In this document: one piece after another, positions 45,036 to 53,756 of the stretch | How positions within the stretch are numbered: position 1 is the first letter of the stretch | Layout of the letters: every line of letters starts with the position of its first letter | Origin: Deltaproteobacteria bacterium | GTDB lineage: Bacteria > Myxococcota_A > UBA9160 > JAJDAL01 | Direction of reading: 5' to 3' | Assembly (NCBI GenBank): GCA_029261875.1 | Contig: JAJDAL010000006.1 | Coordinates: 281,874 to 345,873, forward strand | DNA: 64,000 nt | Made by a program: the position numbers and the translations under genes | Notes under the pieces: generated by a model | Seen by the model: only the letters and a program-made list of their open reading frames with translations | What the model was told of the DNA's origin: nothing | The model's database searches: none

Positions 45036-46394
45036 ATGCAAGAGGCCAATTCGACGGGACATTCGGTGGCGGTGATCGGCGGGGCGACGGCGGGCGCCGA
45101 AGTCGCCGCGCGTCTGGCGGAAGCCGGCGTTCACGTGGCGGTTTTCGAACAGAACCCGCGGCCCTACGGAAAAATCGAAGATGGCCTCCCGCGCTGGCAC
45201 CTGGCCCTGCGGCGTAAAGAATACGAGACCATCGGCAACAAGCTCTCGCACCCGAACATCGACTTCGTTCCGTTGACGAAGATCGGGCGCGATATTCCGT
45301 TCGAAGCCGTCACACGGGATTGGGGATTCAGCGCCGTGGTGTTGGCGTGTGGGGCTTGGCGGGATCGCTCCCTACCCGTCGAGGGCGCCGATGCGTTCGA
45401 GGGAAACGGCCTCATCTATCAGAACCCCTTCATCATCTGGTTCAACCACTACCCCGAGGCCGATTATTCCGGCCCCACCTTCGAGCCCGTCGACGGCGCA
45501 TTGGTGGTAGGCGGCGGGTTGGCGTCCATCGATGTCGCCAAGGTGCTGATGCTCGAAACGACGCGCGCCAAATTGGCGGAACGAGGCATCGATGTCCCCA
45601 TTCTCGAACTCGAAGTCAAAGGGATTCCCAAAATCCTGAAGGGACATGATCTCGAATTCGATGATCTTGGACTCACGGGCTGCACTATTTTCTACCGCCG
45701 TCGCATCGAGGACATGCCACTCGTCGAAGCCCCCGAGAACGCGTCCCCGGAGCGGCTCGAGAAAGTCGCCAAAGCGCGAGGCAAGCTGCTCGAAAAGGCG
45801 ATGGATAAATATCGCTTCACCATCGAACCCCTTTGCATGCCCGACGCGGTTCTGGTGGAAGACGATCGCATGGTGGGTCTGCGCTTCCGGCGCACGGCGA
45901 TGAAGGACGGTCGACCGGTTCCCACGGATGAAAGCTTCGAAGCCCGCGGCCCCTATGCGATCAGTTCGATCGGCAGCGTTCCGGAACCCATGCCCGGCAT
46001 CCCGATGAAGGGCGAACTATTGGCGTTTGCGGATTGGGACCTGGGCCGTCTCGACGACTACCCGAGCGTCTTTTCCGCCGGCAACGTCGTGACGGGCAAG
46101 GGGAACATCGTGGCTTCCCGCAAACACGGCACCCACGTCGTCCGTGCCGTCGCTCGTTTCCTCGGCGTGGCGGGCGAATCCCACGAAGGCGAGGAAGCGC
46201 TGCTCGGCGGCGACGAGAGTCAGGCCTCCGGCACGGCGCAGGCCGTCGGCGAATATCTCAACGGGCAAATCCCCCTCGACGCTGCCGCTCTCGCCGAGAT
46301 CCGCGACCGCGTGCGCGCCCGCCAAGCCTCGGTCGACTATCGCGGCGACTACAAAGAGTGGATCGCGCGCGTTTCTCCCGGCGACTCGGATTAA
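45036..46394 (+). CDS. FAD-dependent NAD(P) oxidoreductase (ferredoxin-NADP reductase / GltD-like)
   Basis: The 452-residue protein has the FAD motif VIGGATAGAEVAARLAEAG with the acidic end VFEQN. The NADP motif VVGGGLASIDVAKVLM is near residue 155. Near residue 350 is FSAGNVVTGKGNIVASRKHG, the second FAD contact. This layout fits FprA/GltD-type flavoproteins that transfer electrons between NADPH and a ferredoxin or substrate. The redox partner is unknown. A broken copy of its 5' end sits at 34769. No clear Shine-Dalgarno precedes the ATG. Confidence 0.85.
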   Translation: MQEANSTGHSVAVIGGATAGAEVAARLAEAGVHVAVFEQNPRPYGKIEDGLPRWHLALRRKEYETIGNKLSHPNIDFVPLTKIGRDIPFEAVTRDWGFSAVVLACGAWRDRSLPVEGADAFEGNGLIYQNPFIIWFNHYPEADYSGPTFEPVDGALVVGGGLASIDVAKVLMLETTRAKLAERGIDVPILELEVKGIPKILKGHDLEFDDLGLTGCTIFYRRRIEDMPLVEAPENASPERLEKVAKARGKLLEKAMDKYRFTIEPLCMPDAVLVEDDRMVGLRFRRTAMKDGRPVPTDESFEARGPYAISSIGSVPEPMPGIPMKGELLAFADWDLGRLDDYPSVFSAGNVVTGKGNIVASRKHGTHVVRAVARFLGVAGESHEGEEALLGGDESQASGTAQAVGEYLNGQIPLDAAALAEIRDRVRARQASVDYRGDYKEWIARVSPGDSD

Positions 46395-46428
46395 ACCGCC
46401 CTCCCGTCCAGACGATTCTCGGAAAACT

Positions 46429-49146
46429 TCATGATCCGTTCTCTTCGAGCACCGCGTGGGCCGCAGCGAGACGAGCGATCGGAACGCGGAACGGGGAACA
46501 CGACACGTAGGACAAGCCGAGTTCGTGACACAGTGCGATGCTCGCGGGATCGCCGCCGTGTTCGCCGCAGATTCCCGTCTCGATGTCCGGACGCACTTGC
46601 CGACCCGTGCGCACCGCCATGTCGATCAGCTGCCCGACACCGTCGCGATCGATGGTGTCGAAGGGGTTCGAGGGAAGGATCCCCGAGCGGATGTAGCTCA
46701 TGAGGAACCCCTGCTCGGCGTCGTCGCGCGAGATGCCAAAGGTGGTTTGGGTGAGGTCGTTCGTGCCAAAGGAGAAGAACTCCGCCACTTCGGCCATCTG
46801 AGCCGCCGTCAGCGCGGCGCGCGGAATCTCGATCATCGTCCCCACCTTGTACTCGAACTCCAGCGACTGCTCTTCGAAAACCGCGCGGATTTCGGCGTCG
46901 AGGATCTCGCGCTGGCTGCGCAGTTCGTTCACGTGGGCGGTGAGCGGCACCATAATCTCCGGATGAACATCGATCCCTTCGCGCTTGCAACGGCATGCGG
47001 CCTCGGCGATGGCGCGAACCTGCATCCGGGTCAGATCCGGGATCAGCGTCCCCAGACGCACCCCCCGCGTACCCAACATCGGGTTCGCCTCGCGCAAGGA
47101 CGACACGCGATCGAGGTAATCCTGTTTGGTGCGAATTTCGTCCAGAGCTTGATCGATCTCGCTCATGGTGTGGTAGTGCTGCAGGCGCATCTTGAGATCA
47201 CCGAGATCGCGAATCAGTTCGTCGTAGGACGGCATGAACTCGTGCAGGGGCGGATCGAGCAACCGGATCACCACCGGAAGACCGTCCATCGCACGAAACA
47301 GACCCTCGAAATCATCGCGCTGGAACGGAAGCAATTCGTTGATGGCCTCCGAGCGTTCCGTCGCGGATTTGGCCAAGATCATGCGCTGCACGATGGGCAA
47401 GCGCTCCTGCTCGAAGAACATGTGCTCGGTTCGACACAAACCGATGCCCTCGGCTCCGTATTCCCGAGCGCGCTCGGCATCGGGCGGGTAGTCGGCGTTG
47501 GTGCGCACGCGCAGCCTTCGAATCGCATCGGCCCAGGACAGGATCTTGAGCAGGTAGGGGTTGTTGAGGTCCGGGACGACGGTGGGAAGCTTGCCGAGAT
47601 AGATCAATCCGTTCGTGCCGTCGATCGAAATCCAATCGCCCTCCTTGATGACTTCTTCGCCGAGGCGCAGCACACGCTCTTCGAGATCGAACTCGAGCTC
47701 CTCCACACCCACGACCGCGGGTTTTCCGAATTGGCGGGCCACCAACGCCGCGTGGCTCGTGCGCCCACCGCGTTGGGTGATGACGCCTTGGGCGGACAAC
47801 ATGCCGTGCACGTCGTCGGGCTTGGTCTCCGGACGGGCCATGATGACTTCGCGCCCACCTTCCTTCCCCCAACGCTCGGCGGTGTCGGCGTCGAGGGCCA
47901 CCACACCGACGGCGGCGCCGGGAGACACATTGAGCCCCGTGGCCAGCGGTTGATGCTCCTTCAGGGCCACCTCATCCAATTGCGGATGCAGGAAGAAGTC
48001 GACTTGTTCGGGTCGCACGCGCCGGACGGCTTCGCCGCGATCGATCAGCTTCTCTTCCGCCATGTCGGCGGCAATTCGAACCTCCGCCTGGGCGGTGCGC
48101 TTGCCGTCGCGCGTCTGCAAGATCCAAAGCTTTCCGCGCTCGATGGTGAATTCCATGTCCTGCATGTTGCGGTAGTGCTGCTCCAGCTTTTGCGCGATAT
48201 CTCGGAATTGCTTGTAGAGTTCCGGGAACTCGTCGTTCAAGGCGGAGATTGGCAGGGTCTTGCGAATGCCGGCGACGACATCTTCGCCTTGAGCGTTCAG
48301 GAGAAAGTCTCCTTCGAGCTCCCGCTCGCCGGTCGAAGCGTTCCGCGACATCGCGACACCGGTTCCCGAAGCGGGGCCCATGTTGCCGAACACCATGGTC
48401 TGAATGTTGACCGCGGTGCCGAGATCATGGGCGATGCCGGCCGCGTTTCGGTAATCCACCGCGCGCTTCCCATTCCAAGAAAGGAAAACCGATTCGGTGG
48501 CGAGCCGAAGCTGCTCGTAGGGGTCCGTGGGAAATTCCTGGGACGCGTAGGTGCGAACGACGTCTTTGAATTTGTCCGTAATGGCGTGCCAGTCCTCGGC
48601 CGATAGCTCGGAATCCGTATTCACCCCCGCGCGCTCACGACGGGTCTGAATCACCGCCTCGAACATCTCGTCGGGGACACCGAGCACCACACCTCCGAGC
48701 ATCTGGATCAAGCGACGATACAGGTCGTATACGAAGCGGGGGTCGCCCGTGCGATCGACCATGCCCTGGGCGACATCGTCGTTGAGCCCGATGTTCAGCA
48801 CCGTATCCATCATGCCGGGCATCGAAATCTTGGCACCGGAACGACAGGAGATCAGCAGCGGACGGGTGGGGTCCCCGAACTTCTTCTCGGTGTCCTTCTC
48901 GACCCGCGCGGTGGCGGACAAGATCTCGTCCCACAAACCCGCGGGGAGGGTCTTTCCCGCTGCGAGAAAATCGTTGCAGGCCTCGGTCGTGATCGTGAAC
49001 CCCGGCGGAACCGGAATCCCCTGACGGTGCATGTCGGCCAGGTTGGCCCCCTTGCCCCCCAACAGGCCGCGCACGCGGTCCCAGTCCCGGGAGGACACTT
49101 CTTCGGCCGCATCGATCTCACTGAATAGGTAGACGTATTTCGACAT
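46429..49146 (-). CDS. ppdK: Pyruvate, phosphate dikinase
   Basis: The 905-residue protein has full length. The nucleotide-binding domain (LGGKGANLADMHRQGIPVPP) leads to the swivelling domain with the phospho-histidine motif GGRTSHAALVARQFGKP. The C-terminal PEP/pyruvate barrel has the active cysteine in ICGEHGGDPASIAL. It interconverts pyruvate, ATP and phosphate with PEP, AMP and pyrophosphate. It is the last gene of the ntrC-usp-kinase-receiver-CBS-ppdK operon, 14 bases after the CBS gene. This placement suggests use under energy limitation, when the pyrophosphate-based reaction saves ATP (inference). Confidence 0.95.
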   Translation of the reverse strand: MSKYVYLFSEIDAAEEVSSRDWDRVRGLLGGKGANLADMHRQGIPVPPGFTITTEACNDFLAAGKTLPAGLWDEILSATARVEKDTEKKFGDPTRPLLISCRSGAKISMPGMMDTVLNIGLNDDVAQGMVDRTGDPRFVYDLYRRLIQMLGGVVLGVPDEMFEAVIQTRRERAGVNTDSELSAEDWHAITDKFKDVVRTYASQEFPTDPYEQLRLATESVFLSWNGKRAVDYRNAAGIAHDLGTAVNIQTMVFGNMGPASGTGVAMSRNASTGERELEGDFLLNAQGEDVVAGIRKTLPISALNDEFPELYKQFRDIAQKLEQHYRNMQDMEFTIERGKLWILQTRDGKRTAQAEVRIAADMAEEKLIDRGEAVRRVRPEQVDFFLHPQLDEVALKEHQPLATGLNVSPGAAVGVVALDADTAERWGKEGGREVIMARPETKPDDVHGMLSAQGVITQRGGRTSHAALVARQFGKPAVVGVEELEFDLEERVLRLGEEVIKEGDWISIDGTNGLIYLGKLPTVVPDLNNPYLLKILSWADAIRRLRVRTNADYPPDAERAREYGAEGIGLCRTEHMFFEQERLPIVQRMILAKSATERSEAINELLPFQRDDFEGLFRAMDGLPVVIRLLDPPLHEFMPSYDELIRDLGDLKMRLQHYHTMSEIDQALDEIRTKQDYLDRVSSLREANPMLGTRGVRLGTLIPDLTRMQVRAIAEAACRCKREGIDVHPEIMVPLTAHVNELRSQREILDAEIRAVFEEQSLEFEYKVGTMIEIPRAALTAAQMAEVAEFFSFGTNDLTQTTFGISRDDAEQGFLMSYIRSGILPSNPFDTIDRDGVGQLIDMAVRTGRQVRPDIETGICGEHGGDPASIALCHELGLSYVSCSPFRVPIARLAAAHAVLEENGS

Positions 49147-49160
49147 CCCCAGATTGTGCG

Positions 49161-49592
49161 TCAGCCGTTCCCGGGCGCAACAAAAGCTGCGCGCAGCAGA
49201 TCGGTCTCCGTGATGAGCCCGACCAGCGTCTGATCGACGTCCAGCACCGGGAGGCACCCGATCTTGTGGCGAATCATCTGACGCGCCGCATCGGACAGCG
49301 GCGTTTCCACACGCGTCGTTTGGACCGGCTTCATCATCACCTCGCTCACCTCGACGGACCGCAGGAATGCTTCGCGATCTTTCTTTCCGAAGCGGAGCAG
49401 TTTCGTGAGCGAGGCTGCGAGTAGATCACGGCTCGAAACGACGCCCACCAATTGTCCGTCGCGAAGCACGGGAAGGTGGCGAAAACGTCCCAGGTGCATC
49501 AGACGGTCGAGGTCATCGAGTCGGTCCTTGGTTTCCACAGTGACGAAATCCGTTCGCATCCAATCTCCGACGCAACGTTCGTTCGTCTTCAC
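49161..49592 (-). CDS. Two-CBS-domain protein
   Basis: The 143-residue protein has two CBS motifs. The first includes MRTDFVTVETKDRLDDLDRL and RHLPVLRDGQLVGVVSSRDLL. The second includes MMKPVQTTRVETPLSDAARQ and CLPVLDVDQTLVGLITETDLL. Such stand-alone pairs bind adenine nucleotides and sense energy state. It sits between the receiver and ppdK genes. Two more CBS-pair proteins lie at 58728 and 59288 in the same island, and one similar protein (hypoxic response protein 1) belongs to the mycobacterial DosR regulon. Confidence 0.92.
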   Translation of the reverse strand: MKTNERCVGDWMRTDFVTVETKDRLDDLDRLMHLGRFRHLPVLRDGQLVGVVSSRDLLAASLTKLLRFGKKDREAFLRSVEVSEVMMKPVQTTRVETPLSDAARQMIRHKIGCLPVLDVDQTLVGLITETDLLRAAFVAPGNG

Positions 49593-49634
49593 AGCGGCCT
49601 CTCCCCAGTTCGGGTCACAACCCGAGCGCGATCC

Positions 49635-50021
49635 CTAAGCGCTCGAATATTCCCAGTCATCGAGTGCTGCCCTCAGCGCATCGATGAGCTTGTCGCGATC
49701 GAAGGGCTTTGCGAGGTAGGCGACGGCCCCGGTCTTCCGCACTTGTTCCGTGGAGACCGTCATGCCGAACGGTCCCATCAGGATGATGCGCGAGCTGTTC
49801 TGGACCTTGAGCAATTGACGGACGATGGACTGCTGCTCTCCGGGCAGGCCTCGCAGGTCGCACAGAACCGCCTGGAAGCTTCGCGAACGCAGGGCAGCCA
49901 GCGCCTCTTCGACGCCTCCTGCACCCGAGGCGTCGATTCCAAACTCCTGGAGAATCGCCAAGAGCATCTGCCGCATTGCGAGGTCGTCTTCTACGACGAG
50001 CATGGCAGCATTCGAGGGCAT
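49635..50021 (-). CDS. Single-domain response regulator (receiver)
   Basis: The 128-residue protein has the acidic pair in LVVEDDLAMRQ, the phospho-aspartate in AVLCDLRGLPG and the lysine in VAYLAKPFDRDKL. The usual switch Thr/Ser is replaced (IILMGPFG), so signalling output may be altered. There is no output domain. The start is uncertain. The ATG at 50021 gives a typical receiver length but lies only 12-14 bases from the -12 element of a sigma-54-like promoter. The ATG at 50003 or a GTG at 50114 are alternatives. It follows the FixL-like kinase gene and may be its phosphate acceptor or sink. Confidence 0.75.
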   Translation of the reverse strand: MPSNAAMLVVEDDLAMRQMLLAILQEFGIDASGAGGVEEALAALRSRSFQAVLCDLRGLPGEQQSIVRQLLKVQNSSRIILMGPFGMTVSTEQVRKTGAVAYLAKPFDRDKLIDALRAALDDWEYSSA

Positions 50022-50033
50022 GATGTTGGGGAA

Positions 50034-50135
50034 AGCAGGATCCGTGCCACCGACAGCGTGCCCCGCGAGGTGCTGCAACCCGCCTTGGACGGCCGAGTCG
50101 CTGCCTCGAGTCACATCGTGCGGTCTATTGTCCCA
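50034..50135 (-). promoter_or_regulatory. Internal sigma-54 promoter and upstream activator site for receiver-CBS-ppdK
   Basis: The complement of 50034-50049 reads TGGCACGGATCCTGCT, which matches the -24/-12 consensus TGGCACR-N4-TTGCW at 11 of 12 positions, with GG and GC ten bases apart. A palindromic half-and-half site TGCG-N9-CCCA lies at 50119-50135, with its centre 79 bases upstream of the -24 element. If active it lets the last three genes be expressed separately from the kinase operon. Confidence 0.55.
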
Positions 50136-51840
50136 GCCCGGATTCTTCGCGGTGCTCGGGCAGCGTAATCGTGAATTCAGTCCCCTGGCCGGGCTCGCTC
50201 GCGACCTCGATCGCGCCTCCGTGATCCGACACGATGCCCTTGCAGACCACGAGCCCGAGCCCGCTACCCCGTCCGCGCTCCTTGGTGGTAAAGAAGGGGT
50301 CGAACACGTGCTCTCGCACTTCTTTCGTCATGCCCGTGCCGCTATCGGCAATTCGGAGCGATATCTCGCCGTTCTCCTGCTCGACGCGAACCCGCAGCGT
50401 TCCGCCTTTCGACATCGCATCCGACGCGTTCACGAACAGGTTCAGGAGAAGCTGCTCGATTCTTTCCTGCTCGCCGAAAACCGTGTGGACTCCATCGCGT
50501 TCCCATTCCACGTCGATTTTTTGATTGTCGAACTTGTCCTTCAAGAATTTGAGAGAGCGATCGACGATATCCGACACATCCATGGCGCAACGCCGCGCCT
50601 CGTGAGGACGAGCCAGGTTGAGCAGGGTTTCGATCAAATGGGAGACTCGCCGCACCTGTTCATGAATGATCTGGGCCCGCTCGCGGATCTTGGGGTCCGA
50701 AGTCGAGCGCTCGATCATCTGCGCATAGCCCAGAATCACATTCATCGGCGTTCCGACTTCATGGGCAAGGCCCGCGCTCAGCATTCCAATGGACGCCAGC
50801 TGCTCCGCGGCTCGCGCGCGACCTTCGCTGCGGCGCACGCGCGCCTCGGCCTCCTTGCGGTCCGAAAGATCGCGCAACAAACCTGTGAAAAGAATGGACC
50901 CATCGAACCGGACCTCACTGACGGACAGGTCGACGGGAAAATCCGATCCATCCTTGCGGCGTCCGACGACTTCGCGTCCAATTCCAATGATCTTGGCTTC
51001 TCCCGTTTCGAGATAGCTCTCGATATAGGAATCGTGTTCGGCTCGGAAAGGCGGCGGCATGAGGAGACGGACGTTCTGGCCCCGCACTTCGTCCAGTTCG
51101 TAGCCGAACATCTGCAACGCAACGGAGTTGATGGATTCGATGTTCCCGGACGAATCGATGGTGACGATGCCATCGACGGCGGTTTCGAGAATCGCCCGCA
51201 TCCGCGCCGCACTTTCCTGAACCGTGTCTTCGTCTTCCTTGCGTGAGATCGCCATGGCGAGTGTATTGGCGGCCGCTCCCATGAAGGCGAGGTCTTCGGC
51301 GGAGAAGCTACGCGGAGCCGCCGAGTAGGCGCTCAGCACTCCCCACGTGCGGCTCCGTCCACGGATGACTGCGCTGATGCCACTTCGGACGTGATGGTTG
51401 ACGAGGTGCTTGGACGGCGCGAAGCGTTGCTCCTCGCGATAGTCCACTACGGCTACCGGTCCGTTCACGGAAAGCGCATAGCCCGGCTGACTATTCGTAC
51501 CTGCGGGAACCGACGCGATGCCGACCACGTCCTCGGTCCAGCCGACTCCCGCGATCAGCGACAAGCGGTCCTCATCTTCGACGAGTTGCGAGATCTCGCA
51601 ATGCTCCAACCCGATACCGCGAGCAACTTGTTCGCAGGATTCCTGGAGAAACACCGGGAGCGAGACATCCTGAAAGAACAACCGGCTGATGGAGGAGACC
51701 GCGTCTTGTTCCCGGGCCCGCAAATGTTCCGAAGCCAGGGTCTCGGCCGACGCGCGTGCGAGATCCGTGAGGCGCTCTTCGATGCTCTTGGCGCTCTCGG
51801 AGCGGAGCCTTTCGTCGGGCGTGTCGCGCTGCTTCACCAT
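50125..51840 (-). CDS. FixL-like sensor histidine kinase with GAF and heme-type PAS domains
   Basis: The 571-residue soluble protein has a GAF domain (about 55-200), a PAS domain (about 212-330), HisKA with H360 in LSAGLAHEVGTPMNV, and an HATPase (NLFVNASDAMSKGG, GRGSGLGLVVCKGI). The PAS has RAEHDSYIESYLETGEA followed by KIIGIGREVVGRRKDG. H269 and R289 align with the heme ligand His200 and oxygen-sensing Arg220 of Bradyrhizobium FixL, with the same 20-residue spacing. It should therefore bind heme and respond to oxygen. The GAF domain adds a DosS-like second sensor. It follows the usp gene by 17 bases. The partner is probably the NtrC-type activator two genes upstream. Confidence 0.9.
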   Translation of the reverse strand: MVKQRDTPDERLRSESAKSIEERLTDLARASAETLASEHLRAREQDAVSSISRLFFQDVSLPVFLQESCEQVARGIGLEHCEISQLVEDEDRLSLIAGVGWTEDVVGIASVPAGTNSQPGYALSVNGPVAVVDYREEQRFAPSKHLVNHHVRSGISAVIRGRSRTWGVLSAYSAAPRSFSAEDLAFMGAAANTLAMAISRKEDEDTVQESAARMRAILETAVDGIVTIDSSGNIESINSVALQMFGYELDEVRGQNVRLLMPPPFRAEHDSYIESYLETGEAKIIGIGREVVGRRKDGSDFPVDLSVSEVRFDGSILFTGLLRDLSDRKEAEARVRRSEGRARAAEQLASIGMLSAGLAHEVGTPMNVILGYAQMIERSTSDPKIRERAQIIHEQVRRVSHLIETLLNLARPHEARRCAMDVSDIVDRSLKFLKDKFDNQKIDVEWERDGVHTVFGEQERIEQLLLNLFVNASDAMSKGGTLRVRVEQENGEISLRIADSGTGMTKEVREHVFDPFFTTKERGRGSGLGLVVCKGIVSDHGGAIEVASEPGQGTEFTITLPEHREESGLGQ

Positions 51841-51857
51841 GTGGGGATCAATCCCGC

Positions 51858-52298
51858 TCAGGCGTCGTCGCGGACGACGAGAACGCTGCAGTGCGCCGTG
51901 TGGGCCACCCGCTCCGCCACGCTGCCCATGAGGACGTGCTTGATCCCCGTGAGGCCCCGCGTGCCCACGGCGATCAGATCCGCTCCAATTTTCTCCGCTG
52001 CAGCCACCACGGCCTCCGCAGCACCGGAATCGATCAAATGACAATCGGCCTCGAGCCCGGAATCGGCAACGCGCGCTCGCGATTTCTCGAGTTTTCGCGC
52101 CGCAGCGTCGCGTATCGATAGACCCAGGTCCGCCGGAATCGAGATGCCATACATCGACTCCACTTGGATCGGTAGCCGGTAGGCGTGCACCAGATGCAGC
52201 TTCGCGCCGGAGGATTTGGCGAGGAACACGGCCTGATCGAGGGCGCGATTTGAAGAATCCGAGAAGTCGATTCCGACAACGATGTTCCGGATCGCCAT
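51858..52298 (-). CDS. Universal stress protein (UspA family)
   Basis: The 146-residue protein has a single Usp domain: IRNIVVGIDFSDSSNRALDQ at the start and the ATP-binding signature GTRGLTGIKHVLMGSVAERV near residue 115, which fits the G-2x-G-9x-G(S/T) pattern of ATP-binding members. It lies 33 bases after the ntrC-type gene and 17 before the kinase gene. Usp proteins accumulate in starvation and hypoxia. In mycobacteria several belong to the DosR regulon. Confidence 0.95.
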   Translation of the reverse strand: MAIRNIVVGIDFSDSSNRALDQAVFLAKSSGAKLHLVHAYRLPIQVESMYGISIPADLGLSIRDAAARKLEKSRARVADSGLEADCHLIDSGAAEAVVAAAEKIGADLIAVGTRGLTGIKHVLMGSVAERVAHTAHCSVLVVRDDA

Positions 52299-52331
52299 GG
52301 CTCCTCCTTCGACCTGTTGCGACCGCAGGTA

Positions 52332-53726
52332 CTAACTACCCGTAGCCTCGTCCCCGAATGATTCCGCGCAACTCTGCTTTTGGCCACGACGATAGAGCGT
52401 TCGACGATTGATCCCCAGAATCTTCGCGGCCTGAACCTTGTTGCCTCTGGTTTGCTCGAGGACCCGATCGATGTAGAGGGATTCGAGCTCGCGGAGACTG
52501 AGCTGACGCCGCTCCGCAAGACCGACCAGGTCTCCCGCTGTCGCGGCTTGCGATGGAGACTCTTCCTGGATGCGCGGCAGGTCTTCGAGCGCGATTTCGG
52601 CGCCATCGGAAAGCGCCAGAACACGCTCGATCACATTCTCGAGTTCGCGCGCGTTGCCCTCCCACGGGCAGCTGTTGAGTTGGCGCATTGCCGCAGCCGA
52701 CACGGTTCGAGCGCGATCGGGCGAGTGTTTCTTCAAGAATGCGGTCACGAGCGCCGGGATGTCCTCGGGACGCTCGCGCAACGGCGGAATGCAGATGGGA
52801 ATCACGTTCAGGCGATAGAACAAATCGCGCCGGAACCCGCCTTCCTCCATGCCTTTCTCGAGATCCTGATTCGTCGCTGCGATGATGCGGACGTCCACTT
52901 TGATCGAGCGGTTTCCACCGACGGGGCGAATCTCGCCGTCTTGCAGCGCCCGCAAGAGTTTGCTCTGGAGCGCCAGCCCCATGTCGCCAATCTCGTCGAG
53001 GAAGAGCGTGCCCCCAGCGGCCTCTTCGAACAGGCCGCGTTTGGAGGCGTTCGCCCCGGTGAAGGCTCCGCGCACATGGCCGAAAAGCTCACTTTCGAGC
53101 AACCCTTCGGGCAGGGCGGTGCAGTTGATGGGGATGAAGGCCTTCTCCGAGCGATTGCCGGAGAAGTGAATCGTCCGGGCAACCAGCTCTTTCCCCGTAC
53201 CACTATCGCCGGTGATGAGAACGCTGCTGCGGTTGTTGGCGATTTTGCGGATCAATGCGTAGATGTCCCGCATGGCCGGGCTCGTTCCGATCAATTGTCC
53301 GAAAGAGCCCGTCTCGTCCACCGCTCGACGCAGCCGACGGTTTTCATCTTCGAGTTCGCGTTGGGCGAGGGCGCGCTCCAACACGACGAGCACTTCGTCC
53401 CGCCGGAAAGGCTTGCGGATGTAGTCGAAGGCCCCGGCCCGCATGGCGTCGATGGCGGAATCGATGCTTCCAAAGGCCGTCATCAGAACCACCGGCGTGC
53501 TGGCGCGAATCTGCCGGAGCTCCCCCAACATCTCGATCCCGCTCAGGCCGGGCATCTGGATGTCACTCAAAACCACATCCACGTCGCGTTCGCGCAGAAG
53601 CTCCAGGGCCTTCTCGGCGTTGTCGACGTCCACCGTGCGAAAGCCTTCTTCCGAAAGCAGGCTCGCAACCATCTCCCGCATGGCGTCGTCGTCGTCGACG
53701 ATCAACGCAGTACGCAATCCTGTCAT
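52332..53726 (-). CDS. Sigma-54-dependent NtrC-family response regulator
   Basis: The 464-residue protein has a receiver (D55, lysine in DYIRKPF), an AAA+ domain with Walker A GDSGTGKE (173-180) and the sigma-54 contact loop GAFTGA (220-225), and a C-terminal Fis-type HTH with LGINRRTLYRRG. It is a complete enhancer-binding protein, presumably phosphorylated by the FixL-like kinase encoded in the same operon. It heads the six-gene operon and has its own -24/-12 element (53757-53772), so it is probably autoregulated through the TGGG-N9-CCCA site. Confidence 0.95.
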   Translation of the reverse strand: MTGLRTALIVDDDDAMREMVASLLSEEGFRTVDVDNAEKALELLRERDVDVVLSDIQMPGLSGIEMLGELRQIRASTPVVLMTAFGSIDSAIDAMRAGAFDYIRKPFRRDEVLVVLERALAQRELEDENRRLRRAVDETGSFGQLIGTSPAMRDIYALIRKIANNRSSVLITGDSGTGKELVARTIHFSGNRSEKAFIPINCTALPEGLLESELFGHVRGAFTGANASKRGLFEEAAGGTLFLDEIGDMGLALQSKLLRALQDGEIRPVGGNRSIKVDVRIIAATNQDLEKGMEEGGFRRDLFYRLNVIPICIPPLRERPEDIPALVTAFLKKHSPDRARTVSAAAMRQLNSCPWEGNARELENVIERVLALSDGAEIALEDLPRIQEESPSQAATAGDLVGLAERRQLSLRELESLYIDRVLEQTRGNKVQAAKILGINRRTLYRRGQKQSCAESFGDEATGS

Positions 53727-53756
53727 GGGTGCCCCCTAGGCTAGACGGTTCTTCAA

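Noticed and set aside
33933..46394. A genomic island integrated at tRNA-Ile2
   Set aside because: No integrase, no repeat of the tRNA 3' end and no compositional break were seen. The only evidence of rearrangement is the oxidoreductase fragment.
46456..48606. A 716-codon open frame opposite ppdK
   Set aside because: It is antisense to an enzyme with complete catalytic motifs, so it is a shadow of high GC content.
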